This document shows positions 33,739-43,100 of a stretch of 64,000 nt of DNA, in pieces. Numbering within the stretch: position 1 is the stretch's first letter; each line of letters opens with the position of its first letter. The position numbers were made by a program, and so were the translations under genes. The stretch is from Leifsonia shinshuensis (GTDB taxonomy: Bacteria > Actinomycetota > Actinomycetes > Actinomycetales > Microbacteriaceae). The notes beneath the pieces were generated by a model, which was not told the DNA's origin, made no database searches, and saw nothing but the letters and a program-made list of their open reading frames with translations. The DNA lies in NCBI RefSeq assembly GCF_013410375.1, contig NZ_JACCFL010000001.1, positions 1-64,000 of the forward strand, written 5' to 3'.

Positions 33739-34596
33739 ATGACGCACACGACCATCACCCGATCCGCGGAGGCACGCCAGACGGAAGCAGAGGCACTGCA
33801 CGCGTCGATCCTGGAGCAAGTCCAACAACTCGCCGACAGCGGCCAGTGGCGGGCATTCCTCGAGTTCGCCCGCTCCTTCCACAACTACAGCCTGAACAAC
33901 CTCCTGCTGATCCTCGCCCAGAACCCCGACGCGACCATGGTCGCCGGTTTCCGGCAATGGCAGGCCAAGGGGCGCCAGGTCCGTAAGGGTGAGAAGTCGA
34001 TCAAGATCTTCGGATACCGCGAGCGGAAGACCGAGACCGCTGCCGACGATGAGACCCCAGCCGACGACGAGCGTGTGGTCCGATACTTCCCGACTCTGTC
34101 CGTATTCGACATCGCACAGACCGACCCGATCGAGGGAGCCGACCCGGTCCCGAGTGATCCTACTCACCGACTCGTCGGCGACGACGACCACGGAGTCATT
34201 GCTCCGCTGACCGCTCACCTTGAGTCCCGGGGATGGAGGGTTAGCCGCGAACCGTTGGCCGATGCGAGCGGATACACGGACCCCGAGACGCTGCGCGTGA
34301 TCCTTGCGGAAGGTATCAGCGTCGAGCAGTCCGCGAAGACTCTGATTCACGAGACGGCGCACATTGAGCTCCGCCATATCGACAGCGTCGAGGAGTACCG
34401 CCTGCACCGCGGACGCATGGAGGTCGAGGCTGAGTCGGTCGCCTTCGTGGTCGCAGGCCTGTGCGGCTTCGACACCAGCGCGTACAGCATCGGCTACATC
34501 GCCGGATGGAGCGACGAAGACGTCACCATGATTCGCGAGTCGGCTACGCGAGTCCTCGCGGCGGTTCACGACATCGTGGGGATGCTCGACCAGTAA
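33739..34596 (+). CDS. ArdC-like antirestriction protein with zinc-metallopeptidase domain
   Basis: Start at 33739 (MTHTTITRSAE) after AAAGGAG. Residues 20-105 are the ArdC N-terminal ssDNA-binding domain (FHNYSLNNLLLILAQNPDA, GRQVRKGEKSIKI). Residues about 185-270 hold the zinc-peptidase motif HETAHIELRH and a downstream Glu-rich helix VEAESVAFVV. ArdC proteins protect incoming single-stranded plasmid or ICE DNA. The gene is followed by a strong terminator and then by an IS3 element. Confidence 0.85.
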   Translation: MTHTTITRSAEARQTEAEALHASILEQVQQLADSGQWRAFLEFARSFHNYSLNNLLLILAQNPDATMVAGFRQWQAKGRQVRKGEKSIKIFGYRERKTETAADDETPADDERVVRYFPTLSVFDIAQTDPIEGADPVPSDPTHRLVGDDDHGVIAPLTAHLESRGWRVSREPLADASGYTDPETLRVILAEGISVEQSAKTLIHETAHIELRHIDSVEEYRLHRGRMEVEAESVAFVVAGLCGFDTSAYSIGYIAGWSDEDVTMIRESATRVLAAVHDIVGMLDQ

Positions 34597-34615
34597 TCGC
34601 GACCGGACGAAAAGA

Positions 34616-34644
34616 ACCCCGACCCAACTTGAGTGGGTCGGGGT
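34616..34644. terminator. hairpin terminator of the ArdC-like gene
   Basis: ACCCCGACCCA and TGGGTCGGGGT form a perfect 11-bp stem around ACTTGAG, 20 bp after the stop. The IS3 element begins immediately downstream. Confidence 0.85.
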
Positions 34645-34726
34645 GGGCTGACCCCGTTTCGTAGGTCCAGTCGTTATGAGAGTCGTCCTGTTGTCCGCGG
34701 TCGCGGGCAGGGAGACTGGTCAGATC

Positions 34727-35011
34727 ATGACGAACAGCAGGAAGCGTCACACCCCGGAGCAGGTCGTCCGTAAGCTCGGGCAGGCCGACAGGATGCTCGC
34801 CGACGGTCAGGACGTCTCGGCGGTGTGCCGGGAGCTCGTGGTGTCCGAGCAGACGTACTACCGGTGGCGGAACCAGTACGGCGGCCTCAAGGCCGACGAC
34901 GCAAAGCGCCTGAAGGAGCTGGAGAAGCAGAATGCGACCCTGAAGCGTCTGCTCGCGGAAGCGGAGCTGGAGAAGGCCGCGCTCAAGGAGCTGGCTGAGG
35001 GAAACTTCTAA
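34727..35011 (+). CDS. IS3 OrfA (transposase helix-turn-helix subunit)
   Basis: The 94-aa protein has an HTH_8/transposase_8 domain (KRHTPEQVVRKLGQADRML, SEQTYYRWRNQYGG) followed by a leucine-zipper-like coil (LKELEKQNATLKRLLAEAEL). It normally fuses with OrfB by ribosomal frameshifting. Confidence 0.92.
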   Translation: MTNSRKRHTPEQVVRKLGQADRMLADGQDVSAVCRELVVSEQTYYRWRNQYGGLKADDAKRLKELEKQNATLKRLLAEAELEKAALKELAEGNF

Positions 35012-35877
35012 GCCTGGACAGGCGCCGCGCCGCCGTCGATCACCTCAAGCGCAAGCTGCGGGTGAGCGAACGGATGGCGTGCCGTCTGGTCGGGCTGAGC
35101 CGCTCCGCGTATCGGCGACCGCTCAAGGGCGACACGGTCGCGGACCCGGATCGGGCGTTCAGGGAGTGGCTGCGCGCCTGGGCGAAGGACCATCCCCGCT
35201 ACGGGTACCGGCGGGCGTATCACGACGCCCGCGCCGAGGGGTGGGTGGTGAACCACAAGAAGATCCAACGCCTGTGGCGTGACGAAGGGCTCCGGGTCCC
35301 GCAGCGGCGTCGACGCAAGCGCGTCGGGTCCTCGACCGTCGACGCGCCGACGGCGGACGCGCCGAACGTGGTGTGGGCGGTGGACTTTCAGTTCGACGCC
35401 GACGAGCACGGCCGACCGATCAAGATCTGCTCGATCGTCGACGAACACACCCGGGAGTGCATCGGCGGCCTCGTGGAGCGCTCGATTACCGCCGACCGAC
35501 TCACCGCCCACCTCGAGGACCTCGTCGCCGCCCGGGGCGCCCCGGCGGTGCTCAGGTCGGACAACGGGCCGGAGTTCATCAGCGAGGCGATGGCCGACTG
35601 GGCCGGCACCCGCACCGGCCTGTCCTACATCCCTCCGGGCTCGCCGTGGCGCAACGGGTACGTCGAGTCGTTCAACAGCCGGATCCGCGACGAGTGCCTC
35701 AACATCAACAGCTTCTACTCGCTGCTGCACGCGCAGGTCATCATCGGCGACTGGAAGGACGAGTACAACCACCACCGCCGGCACTCCTCGCTCGGCTACC
35801 TACCCCCAGCCGAGTACGCTCGACAGTGCACCCATCAAATGGAAACCGACGACTCACAGAACGTCCGGACCGAATGA
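35011..35877 (+). CDS. IS3 OrfB (DDE transposase)
   Basis: The frame is open from 35011 (SLDRRRAAVDHLKRK), in the -1 frame relative to OrfA. The integrase-core DDE is intact: D in WAVDFQFDADE, D in LRSDNGPEF and E in WRNGYVESFNSRIRDE. The HTH_21 segment HPRYGYRRAYHDARAEG precedes it. Full length, so the element may be active. Confidence 0.92.
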   Translation, partial: SLDRRRAAVDHLKRKLRVSERMACRLVGLSRSAYRRPLKGDTVADPDRAFREWLRAWAKDHPRYGYRRAYHDARAEGWVVNHKKIQRLWRDEGLRVPQRRRRKRVGSSTVDAPTADAPNVVWAVDFQFDADEHGRPIKICSIVDEHTRECIGGLVERSITADRLTAHLEDLVAARGAPAVLRSDNGPEFISEAMADWAGTRTGLSYIPPGSPWRNGYVESFNSRIRDECLNINSFYSLLHAQVIIGDWKDEYNHHRRHSSLGYLPPAEYARQCTHQMETDDSQNVRTE

Positions 35878-35939
35878 AGGGGGCGGCTCAGGGGTTCTTT
35901 CGCGCTCGGGGGCGCGAAGTGCGGGCCGGCGGAAGAGGC

Positions 35940-36105
35940 GGCAAATGTTGAGCGGGAGAGATGGCCGTGACAAGAAAAGGACGAGACGAAGGGACGAGAA
36001 GCAACGAATGAAACCAAGGCGAAGGAGACCAACGAGAGAACGAGACCAGAAACGAGAGAGAACGATAAAGACGACAAGCCAAAGGGAAAAGAGCGAATGC
36101 ACGTA
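35940..36105 (+). other. T-poor purine-rich tract, copy 2, upstream of the relaxase
   Basis: From about 35968 to 36096 only three T residues occur in some 125 bases, and G and A dominate. The tract ends AAAGAGCGAATGCACG, shared with the end of the tract at 3222-3361. Its position, between the IS3 element and the promoter of the MobF relaxase gene, is where the origin of transfer is often found, but no nick-site consensus could be recognised. Confidence 0.6.
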
Positions 36106-36130
36106 GGCACTCTTCGAGTGTGCGCGCTCC

Positions 36131-36170
36131 GTGCGCGCCAAAAAGCGCGCGTAACCGGAAGTTCTAAGTG
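36131..36170 (+). promoter_or_regulatory. 40-bp conserved control element, copy A (relaxase)
   Basis: TGCGCGCC, a 16-bp spacer and CCGGAAGTTCTAAGTG. Copies with the same spacing stand before ssb (51510-51549, minus) and the secretion operon (60542-60581, minus). The spacer here also contains GCGCGC repeats able to form a small hairpin around CAAAAA. The relaxase start lies directly behind it. Confidence 0.75.
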
Positions 36171-36181
36171 TGAGAGGTGGA

Positions 36182-38905
36182 GTGGCGCGCTGGAAGCGCG
36201 GGCAGGCGGCCCAGGGGGTCAAGCAGGCGGTGCACTACGCGTTCGGCGGCGTCTGCGACGCGACGCTGACGGCCAAGACCGCCGATGGCGCACTGGCCGC
36301 CGCGGGCTATGCGGACGCCGTGATGACCCGGTACATCGTTGAGAACGGCGCGATCCGTGACGACCTCCTCACCCGGTCCCAACTGAAGGATTGGGTCGAT
36401 GGTGTCGACCCTCTGACGGGTGAGCGTCGGGGTCGGGATCTGGAGTCGCCGGTCGCGGATCTGATTTTGGATGCGACGATCAACGCACCGAAGTCGTTCT
36501 CGATCGCGGCGATGCTGGACCACGAGTTGGCGGCAGCGTACGAGGATCTGCAGGACCGGTTGCGGGACCGGATCATCAAGCTGTGGCAGACCGAGCTCAA
36601 CGCCCGCCGCGGAAAGCAAGGTGCTATCCGAGAAGACCTCGCCCGCATCGAGGTCGTCGAGTTGCGACACGAACGGTCCCGCTCACTGGACCCTCATAAG
36701 CACCGCCACCTGTGGCTGAACGTCAAGGTCGAAGGACTCGACGGGAAGTGGTCCAACGTCGACACTCGCGTCGCGCTCCGGTTCCAGAACATCGTGAACG
36801 CCGAAGGCGACCTCGCCTGCAAGACCGACCCAGCATGGGTCGCTGCTCTCGCGTCGAAGGGCTTCACGCTGAATTCGGACGGGGAGATCGCGCAGCTGCA
36901 GCATCTGGTGCGGCCGCTGTCGAAGCGGTCCGCTCAGATCGAGTCCAACAAGGCTGCCCATCTTCGCCAGTGGAGGGAACAGCACGCGGACGAGGAGCCA
37001 TCCGCCTCCGTCCTGAACCAGATCGATCAGTGGGCATGGGCGGCTGGCCGGCCGAACAAGCCGGGGCAGCTGGACGAGAACGATTGGGCGTCCGTTGTAC
37101 TGACCGAACTCCTAAACGCCGACCCGCAACTCGTACAGCCACGAGGCGCGAAGGTGGCGCGCCCGATCGCCATCGAGGACCTGGACATCGAGCTTCTAGC
37201 GGCCAAGGCGATCGTCGATGCGGACGGTCGATCGACCGGGACGGGAGGACGATTCAGCGACATGGACGTCCGGGCAGGAGCCATCCGAGCGATCGCAGCA
37301 TCAGGCGTAATCAATGATCGGACCCAGCTAGGTGTGGTCGTCGACGAAGTTACTGCCTACGCCGCCAGCACATACACGGTGACACTGCTGTCAGAGGCCA
37401 GCACTCCCCCACACATCAAGAGCCGGATGGCCATTGCCACTGCAACTCTCAAGGCCACAGTCGCGCATCGCACAGAGTCCCTCGCTACGCCTGGCACCGT
37501 GCCTTCCGTAGGGGAGATGACCGAAGTAGCGAAAGCCATAGATCCCAACCGCGCGCTGGACGAAGGGCAACTGGAGGGCGCCTCCTCGATCGCAGGTTCC
37601 GACCGAGTCGTGACGATCTCCGGTGCCGCTGGCACAGGCAAGACGACGATGCTCAAGGTGGCCGGAGCGGCTCTGCGTCGTGGCGGTCGAGCCATGATCA
37701 TCGTCGCGCCAACGAAGAAGGCTTCCGCGGTCGCTGGACGCGAAACCGGGAGCGAGTCGTCATCTCTCCATCAGTTGCTATACGACTACGGATGGCGATG
37801 GATCAGCAATCCAGCCGGTGCCACCGAGTGGTCATGCCTAACGATCGGCGAGCTCGATCCGTCGACGGGTATGCCCTACGTCGGTCCGCGCATCGGCGTT
37901 CGACCGGGAGACCGTATCGTGGTTGACGAAGCTGGAATGCTTGACCTCGAGGCAGCGAACGCCCTGCTCGACGTCGTCGCCCGCACCGGCGCTTGCGTCG
38001 CCCTCGTCGGAGACCAGCATCAAGCTCTTCCGGTCGGTCACTCGGGCGCCATGGCCCTCTTCTGGCGACGCGCAACCCGCCAGGTCGAGCTCTTGACTAT
38101 CCATCGATTCAAAGACCCAGCGTGGGCCAACCTGAGTCTTCGACTTCGGCAACCAGATGACCTAAAGGAAGCCGGTCATACGGCCGACGAATTGATCAAC
38201 ACGGGACACGTAGTGCTCTCAAACAGCCAGACTGACGCGCACGATGCCCTCGTAAGTGCCTGGTTTGAAGCCTCCCGAGAGCGACAGTCCATCGCCATAG
38301 TCTCCGCGACCCACGCCGAGGCGCAATCGGTGAGCGAGGCCATTCAGGCTCGCCGGATCTCGGTCGGCGAGGTCGACACCAGCGCAGCCGTTTCGGGTCA
38401 GGCCGGACAGGCGATCTTTGTCGGCGATGTCGTCCAAACGCGACGGAACGACAGCACGATGGACGTACAGAATCGCCAGAACTGGACGGTGAAGAACGTG
38501 ACTGCGCAACATGTCATGTTGGCGTCCGCAAACGACTCGACAGATCTGCGAATGATCGATCACGAGTATGCAGGAACCCACCTCCACTTGGCATACGCCA
38601 CGACCGTTTACGGCGTGCAGGGCGAGACAACGGACCGATCTATAGTCGGCCCTGGCGTCGACGGCGCCGGCCTGTATGTAGGAATGACGAGAGGCACGTC
38701 CAGCAACCTAGCGGTAGTCGTAGCTCCCACCGAGGCGTCGGCTCGGGCTCAGCTAGTCGAGACCATGCAACGGCAACCTGTGGAGGAGACGATCGAGATC
38801 TCTAGGGCCGCCGCACGAGCCGAATTCAACCGCGCGGCTCGTTCTCAAACGGGGCCCGCTACGAGCGTCTCGCCTCTCAGCTCTACAGGCCGTGCCCTGC
38901 ACTAA
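36182..38905 (+). CDS. MobF-family relaxase-helicase
   Basis: The GTG at 36182 (VARWKRGQAAQG) is preferred, with GAGAGG just upstream; a GTG at 36170 abuts the control element. The N-terminal relaxase domain carries the metal-binding His cluster DPHKHRHLWLN (about residues 172-182). The helicase part has Walker A GAAGTGKTT (about residue 483), Walker B VVDEAGMLD (about 583) and the UvrD-like end YATTVYGVQGETTDRS. It nicks the origin of transfer, stays bound to the strand and unwinds it. Size (907 aa) fits actinobacterial TrwC/TraA relaxases. Transcription probably starts at the element ending at 36170. Confidence 0.9.
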   Translation: MARWKRGQAAQGVKQAVHYAFGGVCDATLTAKTADGALAAAGYADAVMTRYIVENGAIRDDLLTRSQLKDWVDGVDPLTGERRGRDLESPVADLILDATINAPKSFSIAAMLDHELAAAYEDLQDRLRDRIIKLWQTELNARRGKQGAIREDLARIEVVELRHERSRSLDPHKHRHLWLNVKVEGLDGKWSNVDTRVALRFQNIVNAEGDLACKTDPAWVAALASKGFTLNSDGEIAQLQHLVRPLSKRSAQIESNKAAHLRQWREQHADEEPSASVLNQIDQWAWAAGRPNKPGQLDENDWASVVLTELLNADPQLVQPRGAKVARPIAIEDLDIELLAAKAIVDADGRSTGTGGRFSDMDVRAGAIRAIAASGVINDRTQLGVVVDEVTAYAASTYTVTLLSEASTPPHIKSRMAIATATLKATVAHRTESLATPGTVPSVGEMTEVAKAIDPNRALDEGQLEGASSIAGSDRVVTISGAAGTGKTTMLKVAGAALRRGGRAMIIVAPTKKASAVAGRETGSESSSLHQLLYDYGWRWISNPAGATEWSCLTIGELDPSTGMPYVGPRIGVRPGDRIVVDEAGMLDLEAANALLDVVARTGACVALVGDQHQALPVGHSGAMALFWRRATRQVELLTIHRFKDPAWANLSLRLRQPDDLKEAGHTADELINTGHVVLSNSQTDAHDALVSAWFEASRERQSIAIVSATHAEAQSVSEAIQARRISVGEVDTSAAVSGQAGQAIFVGDVVQTRRNDSTMDVQNRQNWTVKNVTAQHVMLASANDSTDLRMIDHEYAGTHLHLAYATTVYGVQGETTDRSIVGPGVDGAGLYVGMTRGTSSNLAVVVAPTEASARAQLVETMQRQPVEETIEISRAAARAEFNRAARSQTGPATSVSPLSSTGRALH

Positions 38906-38914
38906 CCGGAACAG

Positions 38915-39313
38915 CTATCCCACAAGTCCACTCGCGAGTATCTGCCGACCAACAGCATTCGCGCCATCCAAAGCGCCCGTTCGTGGGTCGAAACGAAGCA
39001 GACCCACCGTTAGATTGTCTGCTCGGTCTTGTACCGTTGGGAAAACACCTCCCCTGAGGAAAACAAGTGATGAGCGGCCATCAACCGACCCGACGGCTGC
39101 AGCGCGCTCGACAACACCAAGGTCAAGATTTCCTCTGCGGCTTTGAACCCATGCAAGATACCGCGAGCTGTACAAATCACAAATGTCGGTGGCGGAGCCT
39201 TCCGCCACAACAACGTCGACTGCGCCCAGGTAGGCCATCCACTGGCGGCAGATCTCTACCGCTTCGCGTCCGGTAGCTCCGGACGGCGCTGGCGCTGGCG
39301 CATCGAGACTCAT
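38915..39313 (-). CDS. restriction-endonuclease-like (Mrr-type fold) protein, 132 aa
   Basis: Start at 39313 (MSLDAPAPAPSG). The pattern REAVEICRQWMAYLGAVD, then ATDICDLYSSRYLAWVQ, then LVFLRGGVFPTVQDRADNL matches small restriction-endonuclease-like actinobacterial proteins in which the first two segments supply D...(E/Q)xK. Here Asp43 is present, but the QxK motif reads QSR, so the catalytic Lys is replaced. It is convergent with the relaxase gene (9 bp apart). It may be an inactive DNA-binding relative or use a shifted Lys. Confidence 0.6.
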   Translation of the reverse strand: MSLDAPAPAPSGATGREAVEICRQWMAYLGAVDVVVAEGSATDICDLYSSRYLAWVQSRRGNLDLGVVERAAAVGSVDGRSSLVFLRGGVFPTVQDRADNLTVGLLRFDPRTGALDGANAVGRQILASGLVG

Positions 39314-39548
39314 GTCACCAGTGTCCACCAGACCACGGCGGTTGGTGCGGTTCCGACCGGAAGGGCCATCCCCGGCAGCCGACCTTGGGAGCCAATAGCA
39401 TCGATGAGTGATACCTTCGCTTCTCCCGCTCGCGCCCTTACTCATCTACTGGCGCCCGGAGTGACGATGCGGCCATCCGTCCGATCATTTGTCCCAAATC
39501 GATCCGGCGCTTCCGCCTTCGAGGTCCATTCGAACCTAGGATTCGGCT

Positions 39549-40007
39549 GTGGACTTCTGGCAGCAGTTCTGGGCGACAATGTGGGGCGCGCTCGCGGGTG
39601 CGATCGTGGCCGGCGGGGTGACCGTGTTCGTCGCGTGGAGGAGCTGGGCGGTCTCGAGAGACTCCCAGTACCGGGACCGCTTCGATGATGCGTTGAGTGG
39701 CCTATTCAGTCACATCCGAGACCTTGTAGATAAGAGCTTTCGCGACTCGACTGACGTGATCCGAGTTAATTGGCCGCCGAAAGCTAGGGGGCTGCTAGTC
39801 GAGGTCGATCGTGTGCACATGCTCGCGCGGGGCCAAGACGCCCACATGATGGTTTTCGTTGGCAAGGTCGTGTACCGGCTGCCGAGACGTTCACACACTT
39901 GGATCGTTGCTAATCTTCCGGACCTGGTCGCATCCCTCCGAATGTGGCGAACCGGTGAAGTCGGCTTTGCAGAGACGATGCGCGCAGTCGAGAGCTTGGA
40001 CGGATAG
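39549..40007 (+). CDS. single-pass membrane protein, 152 aa
   Basis: Residues 12-30 (WGALAGAIVAGGVTVFVAW) form one membrane helix near the N-terminus; the remainder is a helical cytosolic domain. No family is recognised. It ends 122 bp before the start of the large nuclease-ATPase and reads in the same direction, so the two probably form one operon. Confidence 0.65.
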   Translation: MDFWQQFWATMWGALAGAIVAGGVTVFVAWRSWAVSRDSQYRDRFDDALSGLFSHIRDLVDKSFRDSTDVIRVNWPPKARGLLVEVDRVHMLARGQDAHMMVFVGKVVYRLPRRSHTWIVANLPDLVASLRMWRTGEVGFAETMRAVESLDG

Positions 40008-40129
40008 CCCTTCGCTCGATGCCGAGCAACCCGACCCTTCACTGCCTGCCCCCCCAAAATGGCACCTACCAGAACACCCGCTGCCTGAGGCAGGATACGG
40101 TGCCAGTGTGGATCGTGCTTGGAGGTGTC

Positions 40130-43100
40130 GTGGGAAAGGGACAACCCGGGGGCGCTAAACGCGAGGCTTTGAAGCGCCAACGCCAACGGGAGGCGCGCGC
40201 CGTCAGTTTGCTTTCGGAAGAGTCTTCCGATGAACTCTTTGCCCGGCTCCGAAGCGGAGCGGCGAACGTCGCGGGGGTGACCTATCAGATCAACCTTGCG
40301 ACCCTGCTCCTCGGTTCCGGGAGGCTGTCGGACTCTCCACTTCCTCGGGTGTCCGCTGTCCGTCCTGAGGGTTTTGAGGACATTGATTGCCGCCTTCAGG
40401 ACGGCAGCTGGCTTCTTGTCCAGAGTAAGCAGCGGAGCGCGCGGACCATGAGTCGCGCGGAGACTGCGTCTGTAATCGCGCATGCCGCTCAAGTCGAGGC
40501 GGCTCGCGACTACGACGGAAGCGTCGCCGGGTACGCCATCGTCAGCAATGCAGGCTTCGCCGCGGGCGCTACAGGATGGGGTTCAACAATCCCCCAAGGC
40601 GACGCTGAGCTTACGCGAGCGGTGCGAGACCAGCTATCAGCCAGTCGTCGCGACCCGGACACAGCGGAACGCCTAATTGGCCGAACCCACCTTGTCGTTG
40701 TTGAGGACCCACTTGTGGTCGAAGTCGAGTCGCTACTCGCAAGGGCCTACTCGATTCCTCCCGCGGTTGCCGTTATTGCGCGATCGCACCTTGCTGCAGA
40801 TCTTGCTTTGGTATCGTCAGCGCAGCGTGGCCGCGACGTCGCGACTGCCCATCTTCGAACCCTCGCTGACGTGGACTCGATGATCTCCCGGTTGCGCGAG
40901 ACTGTCGACCAACAGAACTTCGAGGCCGCGCTTCGGGAAGGTGTATGCGAGTTTGCCGACTTCTCACGCATAGCAACCGAAAGCGAGGAGCAGTTCTTCT
41001 CCGGCGTAAGGGTCGTCCCCAGCCACGTCGGGGCAGACCTCGACGTGGTCCGCGTCCCTGAGTGCGAGTCAATTCTGTCTTCACTCGAGTCGAGCCGTCA
41101 GGTCCTAATCGTCGGCGCGAGTGGCACAGGGAAATCAGGCCTGCTTTGGCGATCCGCGTCGCTGCTTCAGGACGGCCCAATGCTCATACGTGTGCTTCGG
41201 GTCTCGAGCGATTCAGACGTGCAAAGCCTGATCCGACTTGTGCGGATGCTTTCTCCGACGCCTGAACGCAGAGTAGTTGTTTGCATCGACGATCTAGGGC
41301 GCGCGGCAACCGAGCGTTGGCCAGAGGCTCGAGACCGGCTGCTCGAATTCTCAGGGGTTTCGATCCTGGCGGCATGTCGGCAAGAAGACCTTCTTCCGTC
41401 GATTGCTGAGGGTGCACACCTGGTGGACTCGCGGCTTGCGCGAGAGTCGGCTGCGCGAATATACGCTCGTCTCCGTGCCGCTGGGTTCGAACTTGCTACC
41501 GAACCCGAAGAGGCAATCCACCGCGCAGATGGACTTCTCATGGAGTTCGTGGCGATCGCCACGACAGGACGTCGGCTGCGCGAAGTGTTGCGCACTCAGC
41601 TGCAGGGACTCGATGACACTGACCATGCTGATTCAAGAGAACTCTTGGCAGTAATCACCGCCTTGCACACTCTCGGTCGATCCGTGCCCGCAGACGAATT
41701 GCCACGTTTAGTTGGGGAGTCTCCTGCGATCGTCGCGCGTCGTTTGTCACGACTGCGAGATGAGCATCTGATCGTCTCCGACGACGGCACCTCGTGGCGC
41801 GCCCTTCATGACCTGCGCGCGGAGGTGCTGCTGGATTTGCTCCACGAGGTCCCCCCGCCCACACTGGCCACAACATACGCACGGAGCATCGCCGCTGCTC
41901 CGGCGGAGGTGAGGCCAATGCTGTACCGGCGCGCTGCAACCCGCGTTCTGCGTGCGGCTAGGCTCGAAACCGTGTCGTCGGTTGCGGATCGACTCACTTC
42001 GGCCCGCCGCGTTATAGACCCGCTCGTGAAGTCAATTGCTGATCGCGTAAACGACCTCGCAAACGCGCCGGGCCCGACCTCGGCTAGGGAAATTGCAGCG
42101 CTTGTCGATGCTGCCGAGCGGCTAGACGTTTCGGCTTATGTGGCTGCGACCCTCGGATACGTCAAGCAAATCACGCCGCCGACGATTGATGTGTCTTCCT
42201 ATTACCTCTTGGCCTATACCTCCAGGTTCAGCGACATCTTTACCGGCAATGATCTGTTCCGGCAGATTGCGTCCGCCGGCGCACGCCTTCCCGAGTGGGA
42301 TTCTTCAGCCCGCCAAACGGTAGTCTCGAAGATTTCGGACGACGTGATTCTGCAGACACTCATGGAGGCCCCACTCGATGTTGCTGTGCGGTTCTCTGAA
42401 CGGCTTGAGGGATATCGGACGCTGCCGCTAGCCGCTGCTGCCGCTGTATTTGCGAAACACTCGGCTCGAGTGGCAGACCCACTTCGTGTTGATGTAGTGG
42501 ATGTATTCGCTCAGTTGATCGCCACGTTGGCCGTGGTTGCCGAACTTGAAGGGCCCAGAGTCGAGCAAGCATTTGGCCCACCTCGCCAGCGGGCAAGATG
42601 GGCCGTTGAGGCTGACGATTCCGGTTTTGCTGTGGATGTGGTCCTCTCGGATCGAAGAGAACTGCCCTCGTCGTCGAGCAACCTTGCGCGGGCCTCGACC
42701 TACACTTCGGACACATTCTGCGAGGTGTCCGCTAGGGCAGTGGCCCGATTTGGCACCGTGGATGTTCAGCGCGGATATCAGCCTCAAGCAGGTCAAGATC
42801 CGACCTCGCTCAATTCACAGGCAGTGTTTCTCGCGCAAAGACTGTTTGATGCGTGCCCAGAAGCTGACGTCGTTTCGGTTGAAGTCGTCGTGCCAGCCCG
42901 AGGCGCGTCTGCGCCAATCGACGGGAAGAAGCGAATGCGGGTCGGCGCTCTCCCAAGACGCATCGCGACGGAACGCTCCATCGCTTTGCAGATCGCAGTG
43001 ACAGAGCTTCTGAGTACTGAACGATGGACCGATCGTTGCCGTAGACAAGCAGACGCGAGTGCCCAGCTTTTGGAACTCTTGATGGCGCTCCCTGCTCGTC

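Larger units (their letters stand above)
34648..35891 (+). mobile_element. IS3-family insertion sequence
   Basis: About 1.24 kb with orfA and orfB in the usual -1 arrangement. The ends are imperfect inverted repeats: CTGACCCC at the left and CTGAGCCGCCCCC (complement of the right end), with further matches at GGTCC-G. GGG flanks both ends and could be the 3-bp target duplication, but in this G-rich context it is weak evidence. Confidence 0.75.

Noticed and set aside
36170..36172. GTG at 36170 as relaxase start
   Set aside because: It is the last base of the conserved control element; the GTG at 36182 has a ribosome site and leaves the element intact.
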